DNA of 64,000 bases from Staphylococcus simiae (lineage in GTDB: Bacteria > Bacillota > Bacilli > Staphylococcales > Staphylococcaceae), in the NCBI RefSeq assembly GCF_017357005.1, contig NZ_CP071589.1, positions 248,001 through 312,000 on the forward strand, read 5' to 3'. Shown here one piece after another: positions 18,627-28,305 of the stretch (position 1 is the stretch's first letter; every line of letters starts with the position of its first letter). Below the pieces are notes generated by a model. It did no database searches, was not told where the DNA came from, and was given only the letters and a program-made list of their open reading frames with translations. The position numbers were made by a program, and so were the translations under genes.

Positions 18627-18666
18627 GACTGTTGAATTGTTGGAATGACAATTTGACAGTCTTTTT
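18627..18666 (+). terminator. Terminator that the second group II intron abuts
   Basis: A 14-bp stem with two G-U pairs (18627-18640 with 18648-18661), a 7-base loop and a T5 run. The intron begins 2 bases after the T run. It lies 32 bases beyond the stop of the EIIC-like gene. Confidence 0.88.
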
Positions 18667-20041
18667 GGGTGCGCCCGGCATGGGTAACGACTCGACGGTG
18701 AAAATCCGTTACAGGCTTGGTAGTAGGAACTGTTAGCGAAAGACAAGGGTGTCCATTGTGAAATGGAATCTGAAGGAAGTCGGACGCAAACACTCGCACT
18801 GACGAACAGAAATATCATACAAGGCTATGTGGAATGGATGAATCTGCAATACAAGATAAAGTCCGATACTACCCGAGTTCTATATAGTAAATGATGCAGT
18901 GGAATGAGTGGAAAGTGGTTACTCTTACCCGGGGAGGTCTCATTAGCGATTAAACAATCGTAGTAACAACGAATAATGAGAAGTCAGCAGACGTCATAGT
19001 AGGGAAAACGTACCGAAGGACTGAACAATATTCATACAAAGTAAAGAATGGAGGTTAGAGATTTACGACGTGCAGAATACAATCACTGATTGGCAACTCA
19101 TAGAAAGATAAGTAGTGGAACGAAAAGGATATATGAGTGCGCATAGTAAATCTTAGGTGAAATGAAAGAAATGTATCGTAAGTCTCCATCTACGATGGAG
19201 CTTGTTGTAAGAGACAATAATATACAAAAAGCAATCAAGAAAGTGAAGAAAAATAACGGTGCACCTGGTATCGATGGCATGAAAGTCAGTGAATTGCCTG
19301 CACATTTTGCGCAATACTTTCCACAAATAAAACAAAAACTGCTTGATGGCACATATAAACCACAAGCAGTAAGGAAAGTCGAAATACCCAAATCAAATGG
19401 GAAAAAGCGCGTACTAGGTATCCCTGTCGCAAGAGACAGAGTGATACAACAAGCAATTAAACAAGTCATTGAACCTAGTATTGACCGTACTTTCTCCAAA
19501 CATAGCCATGGTTTTAGACCTAATCATAGTACAAGTACTGCACTCAAAGCATGTGCTACTTACTATGAGGAGGGCTATAAGGTTGCGGTAGACTGTGATT
19601 TGAAACAATGTTTCGACAAACTTAATCATGACAAACTCATGTATTTGTTTGAACGACACATCCAAGACAAAGCAGTTTCAAGATTTATCCGTAGAAGTTT
19701 ACAAGTAGGTGCCATTGACCTATCTGGCGAAGTCGCAGAAAGAAAGATAGGTGCACCGCAAGGTGGTGTGATATCACCCCTGCTCTGTAATATCTATCTA
19801 CATGAACTGGATAGAGAACTCGAACAACGTGGACACCGTTTTGTTAGATATGCAGATGACTTCGTCATCTTTGTACGTACAAAACGAGCAGGTGAACGTG
19901 TTATGAATAGTGTAACCTCATTCATTGAAAAAGAACTGAAACTTGAAGTAAATACTGACAAAAGTAAGGTAGGCTCACCAACCCGTTTAAAGTTCTTGAG
20001 TTGTCTAATGATCAAAGTAAATGGCACTTGTCGTTTCAGAC

Positions 20042-20092
20042 TGGAAATGATAATTTAATAATGTACACTTTTGACTGTTTAAGTATGTACAA
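20042..20092 (+). repeat. Left inverted end of the IS21-family element
   Basis: Aligns with the reverse complement of 22182-22232: shared blocks are AAATG, AAT, AATGTACA, TGTTTAAG and ATGTACAA, with most mismatches between the blocks. The repeated ATGTACA boxes are probable transposase sites. Confidence 0.88.
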
Positions 20093-20132
20093 TCTGTAAA
20101 ATTTAGAGATAATTTTATTGAGGTGAATAACA

Positions 20133-21419
20133 ATGAAATTATCTTTAGATATAAATACAGATTATGAAGTTACAACTCTTTCAGATTTACCAAAATTAAA
20201 AATTGTTATGGAGAGCTTAAACATGAAAATTAATAAAAGTGAAATCGCAAGACAAATGAATGTAGATCGAAGAACAATAGATAAATATTTAAATGGCTTT
20301 AAACCTTCGGTTAATCGAAAAAAACAATCTAAAATTGATCCCTATTATGATTTAATAAAAGAATTGTTGTCTGAAGAATGTGAACAGAAATTCTTTTATA
20401 AACGCGTGTTATGGCAATACCTTAAAGATAATCATGGTCTAAATTGTGCGTATTCCACATTTAGAACATATATAAGAAAACATGATTTATTCAATAATTA
20501 TTTTAAAAAAAGACGACAAAAGTCAACGCCTGTTGGAACAACTAGATTTGAAACAAAACCAGGTTGCCAAGCTCAATTTGATTGGAAGGAAGATATAAGA
20601 TTTAAAACGAAGGATCATCAAGAGGTATCTTTAAATATTGGTGTTTTACTCCTGTCATATTCACGCTTCAAAATTATGCAAGTTACGATGAGTAAATCAT
20701 TAGATGTATTACTTAATTTAATGGTTCAAGCTTTTGAATCTATTGAAGGTGTTCCAGAGGAACTTGTTACAGATAATATGAAAACAGTGATGAGTCAACC
20801 TAGGACTGAAACGTTTAGTGGACAAGTTAATCCTAAATTCAAACAATTCGCTGATGATTTTAATTTTAAAGTGAAGCCGTGTATAGCTGGTCGTCCTAGA
20901 ACGAAAGGTAAAGTTGAATCCATTATGAAAATATTAGATGAAATTCATGCCTATCAAGGACAATTATACTTACATGAAATTCCACAATTTATTGACGAAT
21001 TAAATGATCGTTTGAATTACTCAGTGCATAATGGGACAGGAAAAATACCAATTATTGAAGTAAAAAAAGAAAAGAGCTTCTTACAGCCATTACCCAATGT
21101 CCATGTAAGAAACTCATATAAAGTAGAACATAAATATTTGAAAGTCAATCGTTCGAATATGATTACATATCGCTCCAATCAGTACTCAGTTCCTGCTGAA
21201 TACTATGGAAAAACGGTTGAAGTTCAAGTTTATGATCAACGTTTGTTTGTTTATTATAACACCAAATTAATCGTTGAGCATCCTATTACCCATCATAAAT
21301 TAAATTATCAGCAACAACACTATTTAGAAACGCTAGCTGTCTCCTATGGAGACCATGATGATATTAATCAGCTGGCCTTAGATAATTTAAAAACGATAGG
21401 AGAGATGTATGATGAATAA
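20133..21419 (+). CDS. istA: IstA-type transposase of the IS21 family
   Basis: A 428-residue transposase. An N-terminal HTH is at about 28-60 (NKSEIARQMNVDRRTIDKYL). The DDE integrase core is at about 130-290: GCQAQFDWKED gives the first Asp, LVTDNMKT the second and GKVESIMK the Glu. A C-terminal beta-barrel with SNQYSVPAEYYGKTVEVQVYDQ is typical of IstA. ATG with TGAGGTGAA. It overlaps istB by 11 bases, implying translational coupling. Reading frame intact, so the element may still move. Confidence 0.95.
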   Translation: MKLSLDINTDYEVTTLSDLPKLKIVMESLNMKINKSEIARQMNVDRRTIDKYLNGFKPSVNRKKQSKIDPYYDLIKELLSEECEQKFFYKRVLWQYLKDNHGLNCAYSTFRTYIRKHDLFNNYFKKRRQKSTPVGTTRFETKPGCQAQFDWKEDIRFKTKDHQEVSLNIGVLLLSYSRFKIMQVTMSKSLDVLLNLMVQAFESIEGVPEELVTDNMKTVMSQPRTETFSGQVNPKFKQFADDFNFKVKPCIAGRPRTKGKVESIMKILDEIHAYQGQLYLHEIPQFIDELNDRLNYSVHNGTGKIPIIEVKKEKSFLQPLPNVHVRNSYKVEHKYLKVNRSNMITYRSNQYSVPAEYYGKTVEVQVYDQRLFVYYNTKLIVEHPITHHKLNYQQQHYLETLAVSYGDHDDINQLALDNLKTIGEMYDE

Positions 21420-22176
21420 TATTACTAACTACCAACGTTTAAAAGATAATCTGTCATATCTAAAAATGAATCAAATGATTACTCATTTAGATGAAGTGAT
21501 AGATTTTAGTATCACTAACGATTTATCATTTATTGATACTTTAATTAAATTGAGTGATTATGAAATCGCAGTTAAAGAAAAGAATATGATTGAATCAATG
21601 GTTAAGGTAGCAGCATTCCCTTTTAAAAAGGAACTGTGCGACTTTGACTTTTCATTCCAACCTAACGTCAATAAACAAGAAATCGTAGATTTTACTCATT
21701 TACGATTTATAGAAAACCATCAGAATATTGTCTTTTTAGGTCCAAGTGGTGTAGGTAAAACCCATTTAGCTACATCAATTGGTATGTCAGCAGCGAAAAA
21801 AAGAGTAAGTACGTATTTCATTAAATGTCATGATTTAATACAAAATTTGAAAAAATCTCAATTAGAGAATCGGTTAGAAAATAGACTCAAGCACTATAGT
21901 AAATATAAATTACTAATTATTGATGAAATAGGCTATTTACCTATTGATAGTGAAGATGCCAAACTCTTTTTCCAACTGATTGATTTAAGATATGAGAAGA
22001 AAAGTACCATTTTTACTACAAATATTAATTTCAATTTATGGAATGAAATATTTGAAGACCCTAAAATAGCTAATGCCATTTTAGATCGCATATTACATCA
22101 CTCAAATGTCATAAAAATAACTGGGAAGTCTTATCGGTTAAAAGACCATTTTGTGAAAGTTGAAAAGACAGAATGA
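21409..22176 (+). CDS. istB: IstB-type ATP-binding helper protein
   Basis: A 255-residue AAA+ ATPase related to DnaC that helps IstA choose targets. Walker A is GPSGVGKTH at about residues 109-117, Walker B LLIIDEIGYLP at about 164-174, and a sensor-type Asn lies in IFTTNINFNLW. The start is ATG at 21409 or 21412; GGAGAG upstream fits either. Stop at 22174-22176 is just 5 bases before the right inverted end. Confidence 0.95.
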   Translation: MMNNITNYQRLKDNLSYLKMNQMITHLDEVIDFSITNDLSFIDTLIKLSDYEIAVKEKNMIESMVKVAAFPFKKELCDFDFSFQPNVNKQEIVDFTHLRFIENHQNIVFLGPSGVGKTHLATSIGMSAAKKRVSTYFIKCHDLIQNLKKSQLENRLENRLKHYSKYKLLIIDEIGYLPIDSEDAKLFFQLIDLRYEKKSTIFTTNINFNLWNEIFEDPKIANAILDRILHHSNVIKITGKSYRLKDHFVKVEKTE

Positions 22177-22907
22177 CATTTTTGTACATTCTTAAACAAT
22201 CATTTTTGTACATTCTTTTATTGACATTTACATTTCAGACCCACTATGGAAGCAAAAAGAAATTTAAAACGCAACTTAAAGTGGTTAACAAGACGAAGTA
22301 GACCAGGAACTTTCCAACAAATTATAACAGAAATTAATCAAGTCACAACAGGTTGGATTAACTATTTTGGTAAAGGCTTTATAAATGGCTTTATTACTAA
22401 TATAGAGTCTTGGCTACATCATCGCATTAGGCAACTGATATTAAAAAGATGGAAGAAAACGAAAACTAAATATAAGATGTTACGCAAGTATGGACTTGAC
22501 CATAATAGTGCAATGAAAATTGCCAATTCAAGAAAGAAATACTGGCGGTTATCATCAACGCATGAGGTTCATCGTGCACTTACAACAAAACGCCTCTACA
22601 AGTGGGGTTTGAAATCACTAACCCAACTCGCAGAGGCGGCTTACGCAAGATATTGAACCGCCGAGTACGGAACCGTACGCTCGGTGGTGTGAGAGGACGG
22701 ATAATCAAATAATGGTTATCCTCCTACTCGATTTTGAAAGTTCAAATAGGTAGAAATACATGAATTTGTCAAAATTTTTTATCTTACAATAATCATCTTT
22801 TTAAACATATATCATTTTAGCTAAAGTTGTTAATTTTAAAAGATTTAATGAAGATTCTTTGATTGTGGACAAGTTCAAACAAACATATATCACTAATATA
22901 AAGGTGT

Positions 22908-22922
22908 TTGTAAGCGTTTACA
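22908..22922. promoter_or_regulatory. cre (CcpA) site upstream of psuK
   Basis: TTGTAAGCGTTTACA matches the CcpA consensus WTGNAANCGNWNNCW at every position and is nearly palindromic. It lies 79 bases before the psuK start, downstream of a possible TATATC -10 box, so CcpA could block transcription when preferred sugars are present. Confidence 0.82.
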
Positions 22923-23000
22923 CATATAAAAATGCATGCTACGATATGGCTGTAAATAAGCTTTTTACACGATGTTGAAACTTTTAAAAGGAGGGATGAC

Positions 23001-24119
23001 ATGAATACAACCGAAAAGGAAATACTAAAACGAATTAAAGATAATCCATTTATATCACAAAGAGAATTAGCTGAAGCGATTGGATTATCACGACCAACTG
23101 TCGCAAATATTATTTCTGGGCTCATACAAAAAGAGTATGTGATGGGCAAAGCTTATGTATTAAATGAAGATTATCCTATTGTTTGTATTGGTGCTGCTAA
23201 TGTAGATAGAAAATTTTATGTACATAAAGAATTGGTTGCCGAAACATCGAATCCTGTGACATCAACAAGATCAGTTGGTGGTGTTGCAAGAAATATTGCT
23301 GAAAATCTTGGACGTTTAGGTGAAACAGTCGCCTTCTTATCAGCCAGTGGTCAAGATAGTGAATGGGATATGGTTAAGCGTTTATCAAGTCCATTCATGA
23401 ATATGGATCATGTACAACAATTTGAAAATGCAAGTACAGGGTCTTACACGGCACTGATTAACAAGCAAGGAGACATGGCTTATGGCTTGGCAGATATGGA
23501 AGTGTTTGATCATATCACACCAGAATTTTTAATTAAGCGTACGCATTTATTAAAAAAAGCTAAATGCATTATTGTAGATTTGAATTTATCTAAAGACGCA
23601 CTAGATTTTTTATGTGCTTACACAGCAAAACATGACATTAATCTTGTAATTACGACAGTTTCATCACCGAAAATGAAAAATATGCCTGATTCATTACATG
23701 CTATTGATTGGATTATTACGAATAAAGATGAAACAGAAACATTTTTGAATGTTGATATTGATAATACGGATGACTTAAAAGAAGCTGCTAAAAAATGGAA
23801 TGATTTAGGAGTAAGCAATGTCATCATTACTAATGGTGTGAAAGAACTTATTTATAGAAGTGACAAAGAAGAAATTATTAAATCAGTAACACCGTCTACA
23901 AATGTCAAAGATGTTACTGGTGCAGGCGATTCGTTCTGTGCAGCGGTAGTCTATAGTTGGCTTAATGGTATGTCTACTGAAGATATATTAATAGCTGGTA
24001 TGGTCAATTCCAGTAAAACAATAGAGACGGAATATACCGTACGCCAAAATTTAGATCAACAACAACTTTATCATGATATGGAGGAGTATAAAAATGACAC
24101 AATTACAACAATACATTGA
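23001..24119 (+). CDS. psuK: PfkB-family kinase with N-terminal HTH, probable pseudouridine kinase
   Basis: A 372-residue two-part protein. Residues 1-55 are a winged HTH (EIL...[27 protein letters not shown]). Residues 58-365 are a PfkB sugar kinase, with [17 protein letters not shown] (first signature) and DVTGAGDSF at 304-312 (Asp310 the catalytic base). The adjoining psuG makes pseudouridine phosphorylation the best guess: pseudouridine to pseudouridine-5'-phosphate. The HTH is absent from E. coli PsuK. ATG with AAGGAGGG. Overlaps psuG by 26 bases. Confidence 0.82.
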   Translation: MNTTEKEILKRIKDNPFISQRELAEAIGLSRPTVANIISGLIQKEYVMGKAYVLNEDYPIVCIGAANVDRKFYVHKELVAETSNPVTSTRSVGGVARNIAENLGRLGETVAFLSASGQDSEWDMVKRLSSPFMNMDHVQQFENASTGSYTALINKQGDMAYGLADMEVFDHITPEFLIKRTHLLKKAKCIIVDLNLSKDALDFLCAYTAKHDINLVITTVSSPKMKNMPDSLHAIDWIITNKDETETFLNVDIDNTDDLKEAAKKWNDLGVSNVIITNGVKELIYRSDKEEIIKSVTPSTNVKDVTGAGDSFCAAVVYSWLNGMSTEDILIAGMVNSSKTIETEYTVRQNLDQQQLYHDMEEYKNDTITTIH

Positions 24120-25014
24120 TTATTCACAAGAAGTAAAACAAGCAAAGGACAATAACCAACCTATTGTAGCTTTAGAATCTACAATTATTTCTCATGGTAT
24201 GCCATATCCACAAAATGTGGAAATGGCTAATAAAGTAGAACAGCTTATTCGTGATAACGGTGCAGTACCTGCAACCATTGCGATTATTGATGGCAAAATT
24301 AAGATTGGATTAGAGAAAGATCAATTAGAAACATTAGCTACTAGTGACAATGTAGCTAAAGTATCAAGAAGAGACCTAGCTGAAGTTATAGCTACGAATC
24401 AAATTGGAGCAACGACAGTTGCGACTACCATGATTTGTGCTGAATTAGCAGGAATTCAATTCTTTGTTACTGGTGGTATTGGCGGTGTACATAAAGGTGC
24501 AGAACACACTATGGATATATCTGCTGATTTAGACGAACTAGCTAAAACAGAAGTAACTGTAATTTGTGCTGGTGCTAAGTCTATCTTAGATTTACCAAAA
24601 ACGATGGAATATTTGGAAACGAAAGGTGTACCAGTAATTGGTTATCAAACTGATGAGTTACCAGCATTCTTTACACGTGAAAGTGGTGTTAAATTAATCA
24701 GTTCAGCTCAAAGTCCTGAAGAAATTGCCAAAGTACATCAAACAAAACATGATTTAGAATTAGGTGGTGGTATGGTTATTGCTAACCCTATTCCACATGA
24801 ACATGCATTATCAAAAGACTATATTGAAAGTATTATTGATGATGCAGTAGAAGAAGCAGAAAGTAAAGGTATTAAAGGTAAAGATTCTACGCCATTCTTA
24901 TTAGGAAAAATTGTTGAGAAAACAGAAGGAAAGAGTTTAGCAGCAAACATAAAATTAGTTGAAAATAATGCAATATTAGGTGCTAAGATTGCAGTAGCTT
25001 TCAATCATATGTAG
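24094..25014 (+). CDS. psuG: Pseudouridine-5'-phosphate glycosidase
   Basis: A 306-residue enzyme that splits pseudouridine-5'-phosphate into ribose-5-phosphate and uracil (IndA/PsuG family). Family motifs are [17 protein letters not shown] near the N-terminus, [23 protein letters not shown] (active-site loop with metal-binding Asp), [17 protein letters not shown] and the C-terminal [16 protein letters not shown] at 24094, 7 bases beyond GGAGGAG, is chosen over ATG at 24073. Translation is likely coupled to psuK. Confidence 0.93.
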   Translation: MTQLQQYIDYSQEVKQAKDNNQPIVALESTIISHGMPYPQNVEMANKVEQLIRDNGAVPATIAIIDGKIKIGLEKDQLETLATSDNVAKVSRRDLAEVIATNQIGATTVATTMICAELAGIQFFVTGGIGGVHKGAEHTMDISADLDELAKTEVTVICAGAKSILDLPKTMEYLETKGVPVIGYQTDELPAFFTRESGVKLISSAQSPEEIAKVHQTKHDLELGGGMVIANPIPHEHALSKDYIESIIDDAVEEAESKGIKGKDSTPFLLGKIVEKTEGKSLAANIKLVENNAILGAKIAVAFNHM

Positions 25015-25024
25015 GTGATGATCT

Positions 25025-26245
25025 ATGTCCATTTTATTTGCAATCACAGGTGTACTGTTTGCCTTAATCATTGCATATATGTTTAGCTTTGACCGTAAAA
25101 GTATAGATTTTAAAAAGCCTGCTATCATGCTGGTCATTCAAGTATTACTTGTATTATTTATGATGAATACGACGATTGGTTTAACGATATTAACAGCTAT
25201 GGGTGGCTTTTTCGAAGGTTTAATAAAAGTAAGTAAAGCAGGCATTGATTTTGTATTTGGAGATTTACAAAATAAAGGTGGCTATACATTTTTCCTGAAT
25301 GTCTTGTTACCATTGGTGTTTATTTCAGTACTTATAGGCATATTTAATTATATTAAAGTATTACCTTTTGTTATAAAATACGTGGGTATAGCAATTAATA
25401 AAATTACACGTATGGGACGTTTAGAAAGTTATTTTGCCATTTCAACAGCAATGTTTGGACAGCCAGAAGTATATTTAACTATTAAAGATATTATTCCTAA
25501 ATTATCAAGAGCCAAATTGTATACTATTGCAACTTCAGGTATGAGTGCGGTTAGTATGGCAATGTTAGGTTCATATATGCAAATGTTAGAACCTAAATTT
25601 GTTGTAACAGCAGTAATGCTTAATATATTTAGTGCTTTAATTATAGCGAGTGTGATCAATCCATATCAATCAGATGATTCAGATGTTGAAATTGAAAATT
25701 TAACTCAATCAACTGAAGAGACTGACTTAAATAGTAAAACAGGTAAACCTAAAAAAGTGCCATTCTTCCAAATGATTGGTGATAGTGCAATGGATGGCTT
25801 TAAAATAGCTATTGTTGTGGCTGTTATGCTATTAGCATTTATTTCTTTAATGGAAGCAATTAACATTATATTTAGCGGTATTGGTTTAGACTTTAAACAA
25901 TTGATTGGTTATGTCTTTGCACCAATTGCATTTGTTATGGGAATTCCATGGAGTGAAGCGGTATCTGCTGGTTCATTAATGGCTACGAAATTAATCACTA
26001 ATGAATTTGTTGCTATGTTAGATTTTAAACATGCTTTAGGAGATGTTTCTGCAAGAACGCAAGGAATTATCTCAGTTTATTTAGTGAGTTTTGCTAACTT
26101 TGGTACAGTAGGTATTATAGTAGGATCTATAAAAGGTATAAGTGATAAGCAAGGTGAAAAGGTAGCATCATTTGCGATGCGTTTATTACTTGGATCTACG
26201 CTTGCATCTATCATTTCAGGCTCAATTATAGGTTTAGTATTATAG
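25025..26245 (+). CDS. nupC: NupC-type concentrative nucleoside transporter
   Basis: A 406-residue CNT-family symporter that imports nucleosides with H+ or Na+. It shows the family pattern: three N-terminal helices, GQPEVYLTIK (a nucleoside/ion-contact half-helix), SGMSAVSMAMLGSYMQM, and the second repeat GIPWSEAVSAGSLMATKLITNEFVAM, ending with NFGTVGIIVGSIKG. It follows psuG by 10 bases with AGGTGATG as ribosome site, so the operon imports pseudouridine (or nucleosides), phosphorylates it and cleaves it. Confidence 0.93.
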   Translation: MSILFAITGVLFALIIAYMFSFDRKSIDFKKPAIMLVIQVLLVLFMMNTTIGLTILTAMGGFFEGLIKVSKAGIDFVFGDLQNKGGYTFFLNVLLPLVFISVLIGIFNYIKVLPFVIKYVGIAINKITRMGRLESYFAISTAMFGQPEVYLTIKDIIPKLSRAKLYTIATSGMSAVSMAMLGSYMQMLEPKFVVTAVMLNIFSALIIASVINPYQSDDSDVEIENLTQSTEETDLNSKTGKPKKVPFFQMIGDSAMDGFKIAIVVAVMLLAFISLMEAINIIFSGIGLDFKQLIGYVFAPIAFVMGIPWSEAVSAGSLMATKLITNEFVAMLDFKHALGDVSARTQGIISVYLVSFANFGTVGIIVGSIKGISDKQGEKVASFAMRLLLGSTLASIISGSIIGLVL

Positions 26246-26333
26246 GCGCATGCTGAAAAATAAATGAAAATAATTTGATGATTGTACATAATATGGTGAA
26301 GACATCATCTAGATGTATAATTGATAAAATGAC

Positions 26334-26380
26334 AAAGCCGACTCATAAATTGATTGAATGATCAAATATGAGTTGGCTTT
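26334..26380 (+). terminator. Terminator of the psuK-psuG-nupC operon
   Basis: A 14-bp stem with one G-U pair (26334-26347 with 26367-26380), AAAGCCGACTCATA, followed by ATTTTT. It could also serve the convergent minus-strand gene ending at 26480. Confidence 0.9.
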
Positions 26381-26479
26381 ATTTTTAAATTATATCATCA
26401 TACATAAAGTTATAAGAAAGTATGACGACGTTAGTGGAGTTGATACTTAATCATCGGACTCACAACTACAACACAACCT

Positions 26480-27793
26480 TTAGCCAAAAAGGAGTAAAGC
26501 AATTGGTATGGCTAATAATAGTGATAGTGCTACTCTAATAAACCAAATAACGACTAACTTCCACACAGGTATCTTAATTTCGGTAGCCATAATACAAGGT
26601 ACCAACGCTGAGAAAAAGATAACTGCTGACACGCTAACGATACCGACAACTAGTTTTGTGCTGGCAGCGGCTTTAGCAACAAGTAGCGATGGCAAGAACA
26701 TTTCAACAATAGAAATAGCTGATGCTTCAGCAAGCATGTGCTTATCAGGTATCGGAAATAGATAAATGAATGGATAAAAAATATAACTCACCCAACTAAT
26801 AAGTGGTGTGAAATTGGCGATGACTAGACCAAGAAAACCAATTGATAAAATAGATGGTAATATTCCAACGGTCATCTCTAAACCATCTTTAACATTATCC
26901 CAAACATTTTTCACTAATGAAGGTGTCTTAGCATTTTGTTTCATAGCTTCAGCATAAGCTGTCTTTAAACGACTACCTTGAATTTCAACTTCTTCTTCAT
27001 CTTGTTGACCGTTATAGTATTCAGTTGATTCATTAGCTATTGGTGGTAACCAAGCCGTCATTGCCGTAACCATGAACGTGATGATTAATGTAATCCAAAA
27101 ATATAAATTCCAATGTGACATTAATCCAAGTGTATTAGCAACAATAATCATAAACGTTGCAGATACGGTTGAAAAACCAGTAGCAATAATTGTTGCTTCT
27201 TGCTTGTTATACATCCCTTGTTTGTATACGCGATTAGTAATGAGTAAGCCTAGTGAATAACTTCCGACAAAAGAAGCTACGGCATCAACTGCTGATTTAC
27301 CAGGTGTTTTAAAGATTGGTCGCATAATAGGCTCCATAAATACACCTACAAATTCTAACAAACCATAACCAACTAACAATGATAACGCGATAGCTCCAAC
27401 TGGTATCAATATACTAAGAGGCATCATTAACTTATCAAATAGAAACGGTCCATAATCTTTATTGAACAAAATAGCAGGACCAAGATGAAAAACATACATG
27501 ATGCCAACGACTGCACCGGCCAGTTTGAATAACGTGATGATAAAGTTAGTTATAGATGTCTTAAAAGTGCCGCGTACGATTGGTAACAAAGCACCAATGA
27601 CTATCATAACTAAGGCAATATATGGCATCGTTGGACCTAATAGTGACCTAATTGCTAAATGGACATGATCGACTAATATCGTATTGTTACCGTTCAATGT
27701 AATTGGAATAAAGAAACATAAAATACCAATTAAACTGTAAATGTAGAACCTCCAAGCACTAGGTTGCTTGGCGTACTTGTGATATGTATTCAT
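26480..27793 (-). CDS. YjiH-type membrane protein with nucleoside-recognition (Gate) domains
   Basis: A 437-residue membrane protein of about 10 helices. It has two Gate-type regions, FKTPGKSAVDAVASFVGSYSLGLLITNRVY and PDKHMLAEASAISIVEMFLPSLLVAKAAASTKLVV, as in E. coli YjiH and the CNT/SpmA fold. ATG at 27793 follows AAAGGGG by 9 bases; a longer in-frame reading from 27835 has no such site. It lies directly downstream (same strand) of pucR, separated by a repeat and about 510 bases. Its role is unknown; transport of a purine-derived solute is a guess from position. Confidence 0.78.
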   Translation of the reverse strand: MNTYHKYAKQPSAWRFYIYSLIGILCFFIPITLNGNNTILVDHVHLAIRSLLGPTMPYIALVMIVIGALLPIVRGTFKTSITNFIITLFKLAGAVVGIMYVFHLGPAILFNKDYGPFLFDKLMMPLSILIPVGAIALSLLVGYGLLEFVGVFMEPIMRPIFKTPGKSAVDAVASFVGSYSLGLLITNRVYKQGMYNKQEATIIATGFSTVSATFMIIVANTLGLMSHWNLYFWITLIITFMVTAMTAWLPPIANESTEYYNGQQDEEEVEIQGSRLKTAYAEAMKQNAKTPSLVKNVWDNVKDGLEMTVGILPSILSIGFLGLVIANFTPLISWVSYIFYPFIYLFPIPDKHMLAEASAISIVEMFLPSLLVAKAAASTKLVVGIVSVSAVIFFSALVPCIMATEIKIPVWKLVVIWFIRVALSLLLAIPIALLLFG

Positions 27794-27887
27794 TAGCACA
27801 ACCCCTTTGTTTAAGTCAATACATAGATAAAGCATGCTTAATTGCTAGAAAAAATTTTAAAACAGCAAAATACAACCATTGATTCTA

Positions 27888-27902
27888 AATAATCTGAAAA
27901 CT
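27888..27902. promoter_or_regulatory. Possible CodY box upstream of the YjiH-type gene
   Basis: AATAATCTGAAAACT matches AATTTTCWGAAAATT at 12 of 15 positions, about 95 bases before the start. Weak alone in AT-rich DNA, but nitrogen-related control would fit the neighbourhood. Confidence 0.3.
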
Positions 27903-28020
27903 TAACTTTATTGTATAGTTTGATATAATCACCGACTAATATAAAATAACTAATAATAAATAGTTTGAAACTATGATATATTTTTGCGAGAGAAATTTGA
28001 GGATTCTTTATTTTTTAGGA

Positions 28021-28194
28021 GCCTGGGACAAAAACATTTCACAGTTAAATTCAAGCATATGGCAGTAACTGTCTGGTTTGTAAAATGTTGATGTATCAAC
28101 ATTTTGCAAACCTAGTCAGTCTTGCCGGGGTGGGAATACGAAATAAATTTTATATAAAATTTATTTCTGTCCCACTCCCAATTTGGGAGAGAAC
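28021..28194 (+). repeat. Long repeat family 1, copy C (short form), joined to a family 2 tail
   Basis: GCCTGGGACAAAAAC ... TGTCCCACTCCC (28021-28179) contains an 18-bp hairpin with one G-U pair (28075-28092 with 28095-28112) and an AAATAAATTTTA/TAAAATTTATTT hairpin. CAATTTGGGAGAGAACC, the tail of the short hairpin family, follows directly. It takes up much of the 512-base gap between the YjiH-type gene and pucR. Confidence 0.85.
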
Positions 28195-28305
28195 CTTAAT
28201 AATCATAACGTCGTTGCAAAGTTAAGCTAAACGAGCGCAGTGTCATTGTCATAAATAATGAGTTAGCCTCCTAAATAACTTATGAAACTTAATCAATCGA
28301 AGCGC

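Larger units (their letters stand above)
20042..22232 (+). mobile_element. IS21-family insertion sequence, complete
   Basis: A 2191-bp element with TG...CA ends, flanked by an exact 8-bp duplication TTTCAGAC (20034-20041 and 22233-22240). The ends are imperfect inverted repeats of about 51 bp (20042-20092 with 22182-22232), each holding two ATGTACA blocks about 25 bases apart, the multiple end-repeat layout of IS21. It carries overlapping istA and istB genes, both open. Confidence 0.95.
19162..22656 (+). pseudogene. Group II intron reverse transcriptase, interrupted by IS21-family insertion
   Basis: The N-terminal part is 19162-20041 (about 293 codons, with YADD intact in RFVRYADDFVIFVR); the C-terminal part is 22241-22656 (maturase domain and AYARY end). 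Joining them across the duplication gives 1296 bases, i.e. 431 residues, the same length as the intact copy, with no other lesion. The break falls in RFRPTMEAKRN, at the RT/maturase boundary. As it stands, the first part reads 4-5 IS-derived residues and stops at 20058. Excision of the IS would restore the gene fully. Confidence 0.92.
18669..22732 (+). mobile_element. Group II intron, class C type, second copy split by an IS21-family element
   Basis: Same GTGCGCCCGGCATGGGTAA start, near-identical ribozyme, same domain V/VI and CTACTCGAT end as the copy at 9470. Removing the IS and one target duplication leaves an intron of about 1.87 kb, matching the intact copy. It again sits directly 3' of a terminator. 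The 3' end is uncertain by about 2 bases. Confidence 0.9.
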
